A stretch of 64,000 bases of DNA, taken from Actinomadura macrotermitis. Its GTDB lineage: Bacteria > Actinomycetota > Actinomycetes > Streptosporangiales > Streptosporangiaceae. A program made the translations under genes and the position numbers. Each line of letters begins with the position of its first letter. The stretch's first letter is position 1. Below the pieces are notes generated by a model. That model saw only the letters and a program-made list of their open reading frames with translations. It was not told the DNA's origin and made no database searches. Below are positions 6,318 through 20,214 of the stretch, piece by piece. Where the stretch lies: contig NZ_WEGH01000001.1 of assembly GCF_009604375.1 (NCBI RefSeq), positions 1 to 64,000 on the forward strand. Reading direction: 5' to 3'.

Positions 6318-8465
6318 TCATGACGCCCGTAGAACGATGAGGGCAACGTCGTCGTTCGAGGGTTCGGGCCCGAAGTCGCGCACGGCCCGCTGGACGCGGG
6401 CGGCGACCGCGCCGGCCGACAGGCCGGTGCAGTCGGCCAGGATGCTCTCCAGGCCGTGCCCGTCACCGAGCAGCCGGGCACCGGCTCTCCGCTCGGTGAC
6501 GCCGTCGGTCACGCACAGCATCACCTGTCCGCGCCGCAGTTCAAGGGTGTCGGTGTGGAACTGCACACCGTCGAAGACGCCGAGGAGGGGCTGCGGGGTC
6601 GCGGCCTCGTGCACCTCGCCGTCGGGGTCCAGGACCAGCGGCAGGGGGTGCCCCGCGCTGGTGAGCTCGATGGTCACGCCGTCGCGGCGGGGCCGCGTGG
6701 TGATCTCGCCGTGCAGCAGGGTGAGCAGGCGGGCCCGCTCCCCCTCGGCGAGGATGAGGCGGTTCAGCCGGTTCAGCACGTCCGGGACGGACATGTCCTC
6801 GGCGGCCAGGATGCGCAGCGCGTGCCGGGCGAGGCCGGTGACGGCGGCGGCCTGGGGGCCGGTGCCGCACACGTCGCCGATGGCGAACCGCCAGCGGGAG
6901 GAGCCGGTGGGGGTGTTCGCGCCGGCGCTGGCGAAGACGTCGTAGAAGTCGCCGCCGACCTCGCTGCCCTCGCCGGCCGGCTCGTACACCACCGCGACCT
7001 CCAGGCCGGGGATGTCGGGGATGGCGGGCGGCAGCAGGCTGCGCTGCAGGGCGCTGCTCATCGTGGTCTGCGCGGAGTACAGGCGGGCGTTGTCGACGGC
7101 GAGCGCGGCGCGGCGGCTCAGCTCCTCGGCGAGCTCGATCGCGCTGCGCGGGAAGCGGTCGCCCTCGGGGCGGCCGATGATCAGGGAGCCGATGCGCCGG
7201 CCGCGGGCGATCAGCGGGAAGGCGTAGGCCTGGTCGGCGGCGGTGTCGCCGGCCGCGGCGCGCACGTCGCCGGGGGCGGCGGCGAGGCCGCCCCAGGGGC
7301 CGGGGGCCTCGGTGGGCGGGACGGCGCCGGCGCGCTCCAGCAGGTCGCGCAGCGCGTCGGCGCGGTTCTCGTCGGCGTGCCAGACGTAGGCCAGGCGGGC
7401 GCTGTCGCCCTCGCCGTCGGTGTAGACGGCGCACCAGGTCGCCAGGCGCGGCACGACGAGCTGGGCGACCAGCGCCATCGTGCGCTCCTGGTCCAGGGTG
7501 CCGGCGAGCAGGTCGCTGGCCTCGGCGACGAAGCTCAGCCAGCCGCGCCAGGAGCGTTCCAGCTCGCCGATGCGGGCCTTCTCCAGCGACAGCGACATCT
7601 CGTCGGCGAGCCGGCCGAGGCGGGCGCCGTCGGCCTCCTCGAAGCGGCCGGGCACCGCGGCGACCGCGACGACCAGGCCGGTGAGCCGGCCCTGGGCCTC
7701 CAGCGGCGCGGCGGCCAGGGAGCGGGCGTGCAGCGCGGCGGCGACGGGGTCGGAGGAGTCGGAGGACACCCAGGGCACGCCGGCGCGGGCGTCAGGGCCG
7801 AGGCTCACCACCGACAGGTCGCCGAGCGGCAGGCCCTCGGGCAGCCCGGCCGACGCGCCGAGGACGAGCCGGCCGTCGCGTTCGGTGAGGAGCACGGCGG
7901 CGGCGTCGGCCTCCAGCAGGTCCCGGGCGGTGGTGACGGTGTTCTGCAGGGTCTCGCGGGCGGCGGGCGAGCGCAGCAGCCGGTCGCCCGTCGCGGGGAC
8001 GGCGGCGTCGGCGGCGGGGACGGCGGGCGCGGCGCGGGCGCCGGCCGGGGCGGCGGCCGGCTCGTCGTCGTGGACGCGGCCGGTGGTGTCGCCGGGGCGC
8101 GGCAGGCGGAACCACACGCCCTTGGCGCCGTGCTCGTAGGTGATGCCCCAGGACGCGGCGAGCCGGGCGACCGACGGCAGGCCCCGGCCGCTGGAGGCGT
8201 ACATGCCGGGCATCGCGATGGCGCGGGTCGGGTGCAGGTCGCGGACCTCGATCTGGACCTCGCCGTCGGCCAGGTGGCAGACGACCTCGAAGGAGGTCCC
8301 GGCATAGGTGACCGCGTTGGTGGCCAGCTCACTGGTGGCCAGCACCGCGTCGTCGGTGCAGGCCTCCATGTCCCAGTCGGCCAGGACGCGCCGGACGAAG
8401 CGGCGCGCCTCCGCCACCGAGGACGCGGCGGACGGGAAGGTGCCCGACACCGTCTGCCGATCCAA
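6318..8465 (-). CDS. HATPase-GAF-PP2C (SpoIIE-type) phosphatase (715 aa)
   Basis: Three modules in one protein: an N-terminal RsbW-like HATPase (ATSELATNAVTYAG and SSGRGLPSVARLAASWG, ~res 10-125), an Ala/Pro-rich linker, two GAF-like sensor segments (~160-280 and ~310-450), and a SpoIIE/PP2C-SIG domain (EVGGDFYDVF, FAIGDVCGTGPQAAAVTGLA, CVTDGVTERR, ~480-715) with metal-binding aspartates. It should dephosphorylate the STAS protein encoded next and so release the sigma factor. TTG 8465 is preceded by GAGGGAAAG; TTG 8492 would add nine residues. It is divergent from the hybrid kinase gene. Confidence 0.88.
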   Translation of the reverse strand: MDRQTVSGTFPSAASSVAEARRFVRRVLADWDMEACTDDAVLATSELATNAVTYAGTSFEVVCHLADGEVQIEVRDLHPTRAIAMPGMYASSGRGLPSVARLAASWGITYEHGAKGVWFRLPRPGDTTGRVHDDEPAAAPAGARAAPAVPAADAAVPATGDRLLRSPAARETLQNTVTTARDLLEADAAAVLLTERDGRLVLGASAGLPEGLPLGDLSVVSLGPDARAGVPWVSSDSSDPVAAALHARSLAAAPLEAQGRLTGLVVAVAAVPGRFEEADGARLGRLADEMSLSLEKARIGELERSWRGWLSFVAEASDLLAGTLDQERTMALVAQLVVPRLATWCAVYTDGEGDSARLAYVWHADENRADALRDLLERAGAVPPTEAPGPWGGLAAAPGDVRAAAGDTAADQAYAFPLIARGRRIGSLIIGRPEGDRFPRSAIELAEELSRRAALAVDNARLYSAQTTMSSALQRSLLPPAIPDIPGLEVAVVYEPAGEGSEVGGDFYDVFASAGANTPTGSSRWRFAIGDVCGTGPQAAAVTGLARHALRILAAEDMSVPDVLNRLNRLILAEGERARLLTLLHGEITTRPRRDGVTIELTSAGHPLPLVLDPDGEVHEAATPQPLLGVFDGVQFHTDTLELRRGQVMLCVTDGVTERRAGARLLGDGHGLESILADCTGLSAGAVAARVQRAVRDFGPEPSNDDVALIVLRAS

Positions 8466-8794
8466 CAGTCTTTCCCTCGTTCGATGCTTCAACTACCGGG
8501 CCTGGCTATCGTGACAGACGGGGCTGACGTTCTGCCACGCAGGGCATGACCGCGCGTGGGCCGGTCCGGGGTGGGGCCTGCTCGCGGCGCCCGCAGTGGC
8601 GCGCGGGCGGTTCCGCTGCCATGTCACGACCGACCGTAACACGAAGGCTACCGAGGACGGACTACAGAGAACGGACCGCATGCGCGTACCACCGGGTGCC
8701 GGTACACCCGGCGACGTAGAGTACTGGTGCGGCCCGAAAGGAGGTGTCCGTCGTTTCCGGGTACCCCGCACCGCGGGCCAGGAGGATGAAGAGC

Positions 8795-12991
<4,197 letters not shown>

Positions 12992-13048
12992 GCGGCGGGC
13001 CGCGGCGGAGGCCGGCACGGACGGGGACAGGGAGCGGAAAGGGCGCGC

Positions 13049-13696
13049 GTGGACGACAAGGCGAAGATCCTGCTCGTGGACGATCGCGAGGAGAACCTCA
13101 TCGCGTTGGAGGCGATCCTCAGCTCGCTCGACCAGGACCTGGTCCGGGCCAGGTCCGGTGAGGAGGCGCTGAAGGCGCTGCTCACCGACGAGTACGCGGT
13201 CATCCTGCTGGACGTCGTCATGCCCGGGATGGACGGGTTCGAGACGGCCCGCGACGTCAAGCGGCGCAAGAAGACCCGCGACCTGCCGATCATCTTCCTG
13301 ACGGCGGTGGACAGCGATCCCGACTACGCCTTCCGCGGGTACGCGGCGGGCGCGGTGGACTTCATCTCCAAGCCGTTCGACCCGTGGGTGCTGCGCGCCA
13401 AGGTGTCGGTGTTCGTGGAGCTGCACAAGAAGAACAAGCAGCTGCGCGACCAGACGGCGCTCCTCACCCAGCAGGCCGCTCTGCTGCGCGAGCAGGCGGC
13501 GCTGCTGCAGGCGCGGTCCGGTGCGGACGGCGAGGCGTCCGCGAGCGTCCTGGAGCGGCTGAGCGCCGTGGAGGAGCAACTGGACGTGGTGGGCAAGCGG
13601 ATCCAGCCCGGGGTGGAGGACGACTTCGCCGAGCTGGACCGCCGGATGTCCGCGCTGCGGGCGGCGCTGACCAGCGACGAGGGGTCGCAGGAGTGA
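13049..13696 (+). CDS. response regulator with C-terminal coiled coil (215 aa)
   Basis: Receiver domain (res 5-125) with the acidic pair DD (res 11-12), phospho-acceptor Asp55 in VILLDVVMPGMDG, T/S in FLTAVDS and the conserved Lys in SKPFDP. Instead of a DNA-binding output it ends in a heptad-rich helix (LLTQQAALLREQAALLQAR) and a helical tail, so output is likely through protein contact. GTG 13049 has GGAAAGGG upstream. It sits 57 bp downstream of the poly-HAMP kinase, its likely partner. Confidence 0.9.
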   Translation: MDDKAKILLVDDREENLIALEAILSSLDQDLVRARSGEEALKALLTDEYAVILLDVVMPGMDGFETARDVKRRKKTRDLPIIFLTAVDSDPDYAFRGYAAGAVDFISKPFDPWVLRAKVSVFVELHKKNKQLRDQTALLTQQAALLREQAALLQARSGADGEASASVLERLSAVEEQLDVVGKRIQPGVEDDFAELDRRMSALRAALTSDEGSQE

Positions 13697-13810
13697 CCGC
13701 CATGCCCTCGCGGGCGTGATCGGCAGGGCGATGCGGTGACGTCCTGCTCACCTCCGGTGACGCTTGGCGTCCGGCGTGGCCGGAAACGGTCTCGCTGCGG
13801 AGGTGGGGCC

Positions 13811-14809
13811 ATGGACGCCGCCGGGCTGCTGGCCGCCGGTGCCGGCGCCGGATTGCTGGCCGGGGCCACGTCGTGCGCGGCCGTGCAGCTGGGCCTGCTC
13901 ACCGGGGCGGTGCGGGGCGCGTCCCGCCCGGGGGCGCCGGTCGCGGCGTTCCTGTCGGCCAGGCTCGCCGTGCACGCCGCCCTCGGCGCGGTGCTCGGGC
14001 TGACCGGCGGCGCCGTGCAGCCGGGCCCCCGGGCGCGCGGCGTGCTGCTCGCCCTGGCCGCGGTGGTCCTGGCCCTGTTCGCGCTGGATCTGCTGGGGCT
14101 GCGCCCCGCGCGCCGGCTGCTGCGCCGCGGCGCCGATGGCGCCCCGCACTGCGCACCGGCCCCCGCGCCGGATCTTCGGCCGGACCGTGCGCCGCCGCGC
14201 GTCCGCCGTCCCGCCGTGCTGGGCGCGGCGACGGTGCTGGTGCCGTGCGGGCTGACGCTGTCGGCGGAGCTGCTGGCGGTGACGTCCCGGTCGCCGCTCG
14301 GCGGCGCCGCCGTCATGACGGGGTTCGTCCTCGGCACCGCGCCGCTGTCGGCCCTGGCCGGCGTCGCCCTCGGGCGGACGATGGCGCTGCTGCGCGGCCG
14401 GCTGACGGCCCTGCTCGGCGTCGCGCTGCTGGCGGTGTCGGCCTGGACGCTGCTGTCGGGTCTGCGCCTCGGCGGCTGGCTCCCCGACGGGAGCGGCTCG
14501 GCGTCGGCGGACGCGGCCCGGTTCGTGCGGACCGACTCCGCGGGCACCCAGGTCGTGACCGTGTGGGCCCTGGACCAGGGCTACCGGCCGTCGCTCGTCG
14601 AGGCGCGCGCGGGCCGGCACACGGTGCTGGAGCTGCGCACCCGCGGGACGCGCGGCCACACCCGGGCGTTCACCGTCCCCGCCCGGAACCTGGACGTGGT
14701 GCTGCCCGCCGACGGGGTGACCCGGATCGACCTCGGCGCCCCGGGGCCGGGCCGGCTGCGCTTCGTGTGCGCGTCCGGCCACTACCCCGGGGCGATCACT
14801 TTCAGGTGA
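13811..14809 (+). CDS. SafE/DsbD-like membrane protein with C-terminal cupredoxin-like domain (332 aa)
   Basis: Six or so hydrophobic segments in the first ~220 residues, with a Cys pair region GATSCAA near the first helix and [15 protein letters not shown] in the middle, as in sulfite-exporter/DsbD-like (TauE/SafE) transporters linked to copper and cytochrome assembly. After a short linker the C-terminus (~235-332) reads like a small cupredoxin ending in [12 protein letters not shown], with Cys and His in the positions of type 1 copper ligands. ATG 13811 follows GGAGGTGGGG. The last 8 bp overlap the convergent gltX. Substrate unknown; a copper role is inferred. Confidence 0.7.
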   Translation: MDAAGLLAAGAGAGLLAGATSCAAVQLGLLTGAVRGASRPGAPVAAFLSARLAVHAALGAVLGLTGGAVQPGPRARGVLLALAAVVLALFALDLLGLRPARRLLRRGADGAPHCAPAPAPDLRPDRAPPRVRRPAVLGAATVLVPCGLTLSAELLAVTSRSPLGGAAVMTGFVLGTAPLSALAGVALGRTMALLRGRLTALLGVALLAVSAWTLLSGLRLGGWLPDGSGSASADAARFVRTDSAGTQVVTVWALDQGYRPSLVEARAGRHTVLELRTRGTRGHTRAFTVPARNLDVVLPADGVTRIDLGAPGPGRLRFVCASGHYPGAITFR

Positions 14810-16193
14810 GGCGGGCGCGGGCGGCGGCGAGGCGGGCCAGGGTGCGCTCGCGGCCGAGGATCTCCAGCGACTCGAACAGCGGCAGGCCCACGGTGCGGCC
14901 GGTGGTCGCGACGCGGACCGGGGCCTGGGTCTTGCCGAGCTTCAGGCCGCGCTCGGCGCCGACGGCCTCCAGCCGGGTCTTCAGCTCCTCGGTCTCCCAC
15001 GGGGCGTCGCGGTAGGCCTCCTCGGTGGCGGCCAGGATGTCGGCCGCGCCCTCCTTCATGGCCTTGTTCCAGGACTGCTCGTCGGCGACCGGCTCGTCCA
15101 GGAAGGCGAAGTCGATCATGTCCACGATCTCCGACAGCAGCGCGACGCGGGTCTGGGCGAGCGGCGCGAGGCGGTCGAACACCACCATGTCGACCTCGAA
15201 GGGCGCCTGCTCCAGGAACGGCAGGCACTCGGCGACGAACTTGGCGGCCGGCAGCGCCCGGATGTAGTCGCCGTTGATCGCGCGCAGCTTCTTGACGTCG
15301 AAGAACGCGGGCGAGGAGTTGACGTCCTCGATCCGGAACTCCGCGACCATGTCCTCCCACGGCACGATCTCGCGGTCGCCCGAGGGCGCCCAGCCGAGCA
15401 GCATCAGGTAGTTGCGCATCGCCTCGGCCAGGTAGCCCTCGGCGCGGTAGTCCTCCAGCGCGACCTTGTCGCGGCGCTTGGACAGCTTCTGCCGCTTCTC
15501 GTTGACGATCACCGGGACGTGCGCCCAGACCGGCGGGGTGCCGCCGAGGGCCTCCCACAGCAGCTGCTGCTTCGGCGCGTTGGACAGGTGCTCCTCGCCG
15601 CGCACCACGTGGGTGATGCCCTGGCTCATGTCGTCGACCGCGTTGGCCAGCAGGAACGTCACCGAGCCGTCGGCGCGGGCGATGACGAAGTCCTCCAGCA
15701 CCGCGTTCTCGAAGGCCGGCTTGCCGCGCAGCAGGTCGACCACGATGGTCTGGCCCTCGTCGGGGGTGCGGAAGCGCAGCGCGCGGCCGGGCCCGGCCTC
15801 CAGGCCGCGGTCGCGGCAGAAGCCGTCGTAGCCCTTGTGCTGGTCGCCGGTGCGGGCGATCACGGCGTCGCGGGTGCAGTCGCAGTAGTAGGCGCGGCCC
15901 TGCTCGCGCAGGGTGGCGGCGGCCTCGGCGTGCTTGCCGGCGTTGGCGGACTGGAAGTAGGGGCCCTCGTACTCCCCGCCGTCCATGCCGAGCCAGGCGA
16001 GGGCGCGGATGATGCCCTCGGTCCACTCGGGGCTGTTGCGCGAGGCGTCGGTGTCCTCGATCCGCAGCACGAGCGTGCCGCCCGACTGCTTGGCCATCAC
16101 CCAGTTGAACAGGGCGGACCGGGCGCCGCCGACGTGGAACATGCCGGTGGGGGACGGCGCGAATCGTACTCGGATCGAAGACGTGGAAGACAT
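14802..16193 (-). CDS. gltX: glutamyl-tRNA synthetase (463 aa)
   Basis: Class I aminoacyl-tRNA synthetase of the non-GlnRS bacterial type: [19 protein letters not shown] (HIGH-equivalent HVGG, ~res 8-26) and the KLSKRRDK signature (~res 240). It charges tRNA-Glu, and in actinobacteria also tRNA-Gln for later amidation. Length is normal. The 3' end overlaps the convergent SafE-like gene by 8 bp. Confidence 0.96.
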   Translation of the reverse strand: MSSTSSIRVRFAPSPTGMFHVGGARSALFNWVMAKQSGGTLVLRIEDTDASRNSPEWTEGIIRALAWLGMDGGEYEGPYFQSANAGKHAEAAATLREQGRAYYCDCTRDAVIARTGDQHKGYDGFCRDRGLEAGPGRALRFRTPDEGQTIVVDLLRGKPAFENAVLEDFVIARADGSVTFLLANAVDDMSQGITHVVRGEEHLSNAPKQQLLWEALGGTPPVWAHVPVIVNEKRQKLSKRRDKVALEDYRAEGYLAEAMRNYLMLLGWAPSGDREIVPWEDMVAEFRIEDVNSSPAFFDVKKLRAINGDYIRALPAAKFVAECLPFLEQAPFEVDMVVFDRLAPLAQTRVALLSEIVDMIDFAFLDEPVADEQSWNKAMKEGAADILAATEEAYRDAPWETEELKTRLEAVGAERGLKLGKTQAPVRVATTGRTVGLPLFESLEILGRERTLARLAAARARLT

Positions 16194-16241
16194 GTTCCAA
16201 GCGTAGAGCGCCCCGCCCCCCGCTTGTACCGGATTAAACCC

Positions 16242-16820
16242 TCAGGCCGCCCGGTGCGGATCGCGTCCCGACAGGCCGAGCAGCCGGTCCAGCAGCGGGG
16301 CGTCCGCCGGGACGGGCACCTCGGGCCCGAAGGCGCCGTACTCGCGGGCCATCGCGGCGATGGGGGCGAGCGCGTCGTAGGCGGCCTGGACGAGCTCGGG
16401 CGCGAAGTCGTGCGGCTGCCGGGTGGCGACGGCCAGGTCCCAGCCGTGCGTGATCCACTCACCGAAGATCATCCCGCCGATGACGGCGGCGGGCATGCCC
16501 GGCCCGGTGCCCGACAGGCTGGTGTCGCCCGTCCAGGCGGCCGGGTCGGCCCACGCCTCGGCGGTGCGCCGGGCCTGCGCGGCGAAGTCCTCGGCCCAGC
16601 CGGCGTCCGCGGTGAAGTCGTGGTCCTGCCCCGGTCCGGCGGGGTGCCGCTTGCGGGCGGCGCCCTCACCGCGGCCGGTCCAGTAGACCAGGTGGTTGAC
16701 CAGGGCGCGCACGTCCCAGTCGGGGCAGGGCGTCGGCCCGTCCAGGGCGTCGCTCGGCACGCTGCGCACGATGCGCGCCGCGGCGTCGGCGGCCTGCGGC
16801 ATCAGCTCCCTGAGTTCCAT
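16242..16820 (-). CDS. TIGR03086-type metal-binding, DinB/MDMPI-like protein (192 aa)
   Basis: Helical-bundle protein of the mycothiol-dependent maleylpyruvate isomerase/DinB superfamily: PTPCPDWDVRALVNHLVYW holds the first metal ligand His, and GEWITHGWDLA supplies the Glu and the last His of the triad. Members of this actinobacterial family often use mycothiol, but the substrate here is unknown. GGAGGGAG 4 nt upstream supports ATG 16820. It lies downstream of nothing obvious and is convergent with no gene; gltX starts 49 bp beyond it on the other side. Confidence 0.85.
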   Translation of the reverse strand: MELRELMPQAADAAARIVRSVPSDALDGPTPCPDWDVRALVNHLVYWTGRGEGAARKRHPAGPGQDHDFTADAGWAEDFAAQARRTAEAWADPAAWTGDTSLSGTGPGMPAAVIGGMIFGEWITHGWDLAVATRQPHDFAPELVQAAYDALAPIAAMAREYGAFGPEVPVPADAPLLDRLLGLSGRDPHRAA

Positions 16821-16930
16821 GATCTCCCTCCAGCGGGCGTCGGCTCGAATGTGTTTTCGATCTTATGGGGAGAGGCCGCCCCCGTTCTTGAAGAAACGCG
16901 ACGCGGGCGGCTCCTGAGAGGATGCGGCAC

Positions 16931-17557
16931 ATGACCGACCCGCTGCGGGACCTGCCCGCCTTCCGCGAGCTCGCCGCCGCCCGGCTGGCGGCGTTCCCCC
17001 GCGCCCGGATCGCCGACTCCCCCGGGACGCGCCGGGCGGGCGTGGTGATCTGCGTGACCGGGCACGAGGGCGAGCTCTCGGTGACCTTGATCAGGCGGGC
17101 GTACCGGGGGCGCAACGCGGGCCAGTGGGGGCTGCCGGGCGGACGCGCGGACCCCGGCGAGTCCCCTGAGCAGGCCGCGCTGCGCGAGCTGGAGGAGGAG
17201 CTCGGGCTGCGCGCCGGGCCCGCCGAGGTGCTCGGCGGGCTCGACGACTTCCCCGCCTCGTCCGGGTTCTCGATCACCCCGGTCGTGGTGGCCCTGGCCG
17301 CGCCGGGGCCGCTGCGCCCGAGCCCCGACGAGGTCCACTCGGTGCACCGCGTGACGCTGCGGCGCCTCGCCGACGACGACACGCCGCGCTGGGTGCCGCA
17401 GCTGGACGGCGGCCGCCTGCTGCAGATGCGCCTCCGCCCGGACTGGGTCGTGCACGCCCCGACCGGCGCCATGCTGTGGCAGTTCCGCGAGGTCGTGCTG
17501 CTCGGCCGGCACGTGCGGGTGGCCGATTTCCTGCAGCCGGACTGGACCCGTAGCTAG
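16931..17557 (+). CDS. NUDIX hydrolase, CoA-pyrophosphatase-like (208 aa)
   Basis: A complete Nudix box G-x5-E-x7-REL-x-EE-x-GL spans roughly residues 73-95 (GRADPGES...RELEEELGL), preceded by GQWGLPGG. Such enzymes hydrolyse nucleoside diphosphate derivatives; the overall layout resembles CoA diphosphatases (NudL). ATG 16931 was preferred to ATG 16922 because GAGAGG at 16916-16921 is properly spaced only from the former. The stop overlaps the stop of the convergent SDR gene. Confidence 0.85.
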   Translation: MTDPLRDLPAFRELAAARLAAFPRARIADSPGTRRAGVVICVTGHEGELSVTLIRRAYRGRNAGQWGLPGGRADPGESPEQAALRELEEELGLRAGPAEVLGGLDDFPASSGFSITPVVVALAAPGPLRPSPDEVHSVHRVTLRRLADDDTPRWVPQLDGGRLLQMRLRPDWVVHAPTGAMLWQFREVVLLGRHVRVADFLQPDWTRS

Positions 17558-18315
17558 AACGTGCCGCCGTCGATGACGATCCGCTGGTCGGTGACGTAGG
17601 AGGCAGCGTCCGAGACCAGGAAGCGCACCACGTCGGCGACCTCCTCGGGTGAGCACACGTGCCCGTAGGGGGACGCCGCGTCCTGCTGCCGGATGTCGTC
17701 CACGCCGAGGGTGGCGCGCACCAGGCGCCGTCCCATGTCGGTGTCGACCACGCCGGGCGCGACGATGTTGACGTGCAGGCCGTTGCCGCGCTCCTCCTTG
17801 GCCAGGGTGTGCGCGAGCGCCTCCATCGCGGCCTTGCCCATCGCGTAGGGGGCGCTGAACGGCGGGTACATGTCGGTGATCACGCTGGACACGAACACGA
17901 TGTCGCCGCGTCCGGCCCGCCGCAGCAGCGGCAGCAGCGCCTGGGTGAGCTGGTGCGGCCCGAAGGCGTGTACACCGAGGACGCGGGCGAGCTCGCCCGG
18001 ATCGGTATCGGCGACGCTCTGCCCGCGGCTGGCGATCCCGGCGCTGTGCACGAGGATGTCCAGCCGGCCGTGCTCGCCGCCGATGCGGGCGGCGAGCGCG
18101 CGGCACTGCTCCAGGTCGTCCACCGACGCCTGATAGGCGTGCGCCCGGCCGCCCGCGGCCGCGATGTCGGCGACGGTCTTGCGGGCGGCCTCCTCGTCGC
18201 GGCGGTAGGCGATGGCGACCTCGGCGCCGTCGGCGGCCAGGCCGCGCGCGACGGCCCGGCCGATCCCCCGGCCGCCGCCGGTCACGAGGGCGAGACGACC
18301 CGCGAGAGAACTCAT
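17554..18315 (-). CDS. short-chain dehydrogenase/reductase (253 aa)
   Basis: Rossmann NAD(P) motif TGGGRGIG near the start, HSAG (NAG equivalent), catalytic Ser in FVSSV and the YAMGK pair (Y-x3-K), all in the usual order for classical SDRs such as FabG. ATG 18315 is preceded by AAGGAGTG; the open frame extends 13 codons further without a ribosome site. The substrate cannot be assigned. Confidence 0.9.
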   Translation of the reverse strand: MSSLAGRLALVTGGGRGIGRAVARGLAADGAEVAIAYRRDEEAARKTVADIAAAGGRAHAYQASVDDLEQCRALAARIGGEHGRLDILVHSAGIASRGQSVADTDPGELARVLGVHAFGPHQLTQALLPLLRRAGRGDIVFVSSVITDMYPPFSAPYAMGKAAMEALAHTLAKEERGNGLHVNIVAPGVVDTDMGRRLVRATLGVDDIRQQDAASPYGHVCSPEEVADVVRFLVSDAASYVTDQRIVIDGGTF

Positions 18316-18399
18316 CGGACACTCCTTGGTGAGGGTTGTGCGGTGCCCGATCATCCTGCCGCGCGCCCCGCCCCGCCGGTAAGTACCCCCTGACGAAGA

Positions 18400-19410
18400 T
18401 CAGCGGGGCGTCGCCTCGATCACCCGGTAGCCGGACGGCGGCAAGGGGCCGGTCATCCCGGCGAGGGCGAATCCGGCGCCGGTGAGCAGTTCGGCGAACT
18501 CCTGCTCGGAGCGCTCCCGGCCGCCGGTGGCCAGCAGCATGTTGATGTCGCTCATGACGTGCCCGCGGTCCGCGGGGGCGACCACCTCGGGCAGGACGGT
18601 CTCCACGAGCAGCAGCCGCGCGTCCGGCGCCATGGCGGCCCGGCAGGCGCGCAGGATCGCCGCGGCCCGCTCGTCGTCCCAGTCGTGGATCACGCTCTTC
18701 ATGACGTAGGCGTCGGCGCCGCCGGGGACGGACTCGAAGAAGTCGCCGGGCACGATCTCGCAGCGGCCGGCGACGCCCGCCTCGGCCAGCACCCGGTCGG
18801 CCGTCTTGAGGCCGGCGGGCAGGTCGAACAGCACGCCGCGGGTCTCCGGTGCGGACCGCAGGATCTCCGCCAGCAGGATGCCCTCGCCGCCGCCGAGGTC
18901 GGCGACCGTGCCGAACCGCCCGAAATCGACGGCCCGCGCGACCTCCGGCGCCACCTCCCGGGTGTGCTCGGCCATCGCCCGGTGGAAGGTGGCGCCGAGT
19001 TCGGGGTTCTGGTCGAAGAACTCGAACGAGGTCGTGCCGGTCACCTTCTGCCAGGCGGTCTCGCCGGTCCGCAGCGTGGCGGGCAGCTCGCCCCAGGTGC
19101 GCCACATCTCGGGGCCGGCGAACAGCAGGATCAGCGCCCGGATCGACCGGGGGTGGTCGGCGCGCAGCCGCCGCCCTTCCGCGGTGAGCGCGAACAGGCC
19201 GGGCCCGCGCTGCTCGGCGGCGCCGAGGGTCGTCAGCGCGCCCAGCAGGCGGCGCAGGGACGGCTCGTGCGCGCCGGTCCGCTCGGCGAGGTCGGCGCTG
19301 GTGTGCGCGCCGTCGCCGAACGCGTCGGCCAGCCCCAGCTCGGCCGCCGTGTAGACGATCTGGGCGGGCATGTAGCCATAGGTCATGTCCAGCAGTGGCG
19401 ATTGCGCCAT
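18400..19410 (-). CDS. SAM-dependent O-methyltransferase, plant OMT/TcmO-like (336 aa)
   Basis: Two-domain layout: an N-terminal dimerisation/winged-helix region (~1-95) and a C-terminal SAM-binding domain with VADLGGGEGILLAEIL (~res 172-187) and SVIHDWDDERA, whose His is the usual catalytic base in this family. Relatives methylate phenolic hydroxyls of polyketides. ATG 19410 has AAAGGAG upstream. No polyketide genes lie nearby, so its target is unknown. Confidence 0.87.
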   Translation of the reverse strand: MAQSPLLDMTYGYMPAQIVYTAAELGLADAFGDGAHTSADLAERTGAHEPSLRRLLGALTTLGAAEQRGPGLFALTAEGRRLRADHPRSIRALILLFAGPEMWRTWGELPATLRTGETAWQKVTGTTSFEFFDQNPELGATFHRAMAEHTREVAPEVARAVDFGRFGTVADLGGGEGILLAEILRSAPETRGVLFDLPAGLKTADRVLAEAGVAGRCEIVPGDFFESVPGGADAYVMKSVIHDWDDERAAAILRACRAAMAPDARLLLVETVLPEVVAPADRGHVMSDINMLLATGGRERSEQEFAELLTGAGFALAGMTGPLPPSGYRVIEATPR

Positions 19411-19490
19411 GGTCGGCTCCTTTCGTCCTGAGGCGACGCTAGGAGCCGGGCGGGGCGGCGGTCTTGGACGAATGGGAACCGGCGGGCGGG

Positions 19491-19991
19491 TCAGCGGCCG
19501 AGCGCGGCGAACCAGTCCGCGGCGCGCTCGATGTGCCGTTCGGTGAGCCCCTCCAGCGGGTCCACGGCCACCAGCAGGTGCTCGCCGACGCCGGGCTCGG
19601 CGGCGATGCACTCGGTGGCGTCGGGCTCGTCCTCGAACCAGACGAACGGCCGCCCGCCGGTCCAGGCGGCCACGTGCCGGGCCTTCCACGCGCCGAGGGT
19701 GCGGCCCTGCTCGATGCCGGGGAACCCCGGGATCGGCACGAACGGCAGCTCGGGCAGCCCGACGCGCGGCGCGATCCACTCGTTGGCGCTGTCGCACCAG
19801 TAGCTGGCCCAGGCGATCTCGGCGCCGGCGGCCTCGGCCAGGTCGAGCAGCAGGCGGCCGTGTCCGGGGTTCAGCCAGAGCTTGTAGGTGACGCCGTTGG
19901 GCGAACAACGGTGGCGCTGGAAACCGCGGTGCGGGCGCTCGAACGGATTGAGCACGCCGTCGACGTCGAGCAGTACCAGCGGCGACCCCAT
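19491..19991 (-). CDS. HAD-like hydrolase (166 aa)
   Basis: Begins with the HAD motif I, LVLLDVDGVLNPF (DxDG), the nucleophile and acid aspartates; a later WFEDEPD fits motif III/IV acidic residues, and ASYWCDSAN follows the motif II position. The short length and lack of a cap domain suggest a small phosphatase. No strong ribosome site is visible. Substrate unknown. Confidence 0.75.
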   Translation of the reverse strand: MGSPLVLLDVDGVLNPFERPHRGFQRHRCSPNGVTYKLWLNPGHGRLLLDLAEAAGAEIAWASYWCDSANEWIAPRVGLPELPFVPIPGFPGIEQGRTLGAWKARHVAAWTGGRPFVWFEDEPDATECIAAEPGVGEHLLVAVDPLEGLTERHIERAADWFAALGR

Positions 19992-20214
19992 GAAGCGGAC
20001 GGTACGTCATGAAGAGGCCCCGCAGAAGACCCAGCGTCCGTCGGGCGGCCGGGCCTGCGCCTTTCCCGCCCGTTACCTGCGCAACTCGAGGTGACAAAGA
20101 ACACCGGCGTTACAAAGAGATGTTTCTGGGCAGCGTTTTGACACCTTTGGGATAGATGACCGAAACTGCATCGGCTCTTGACCCGAACGAACCGTAGAGA
20201 GGCGGTAACGAGGC

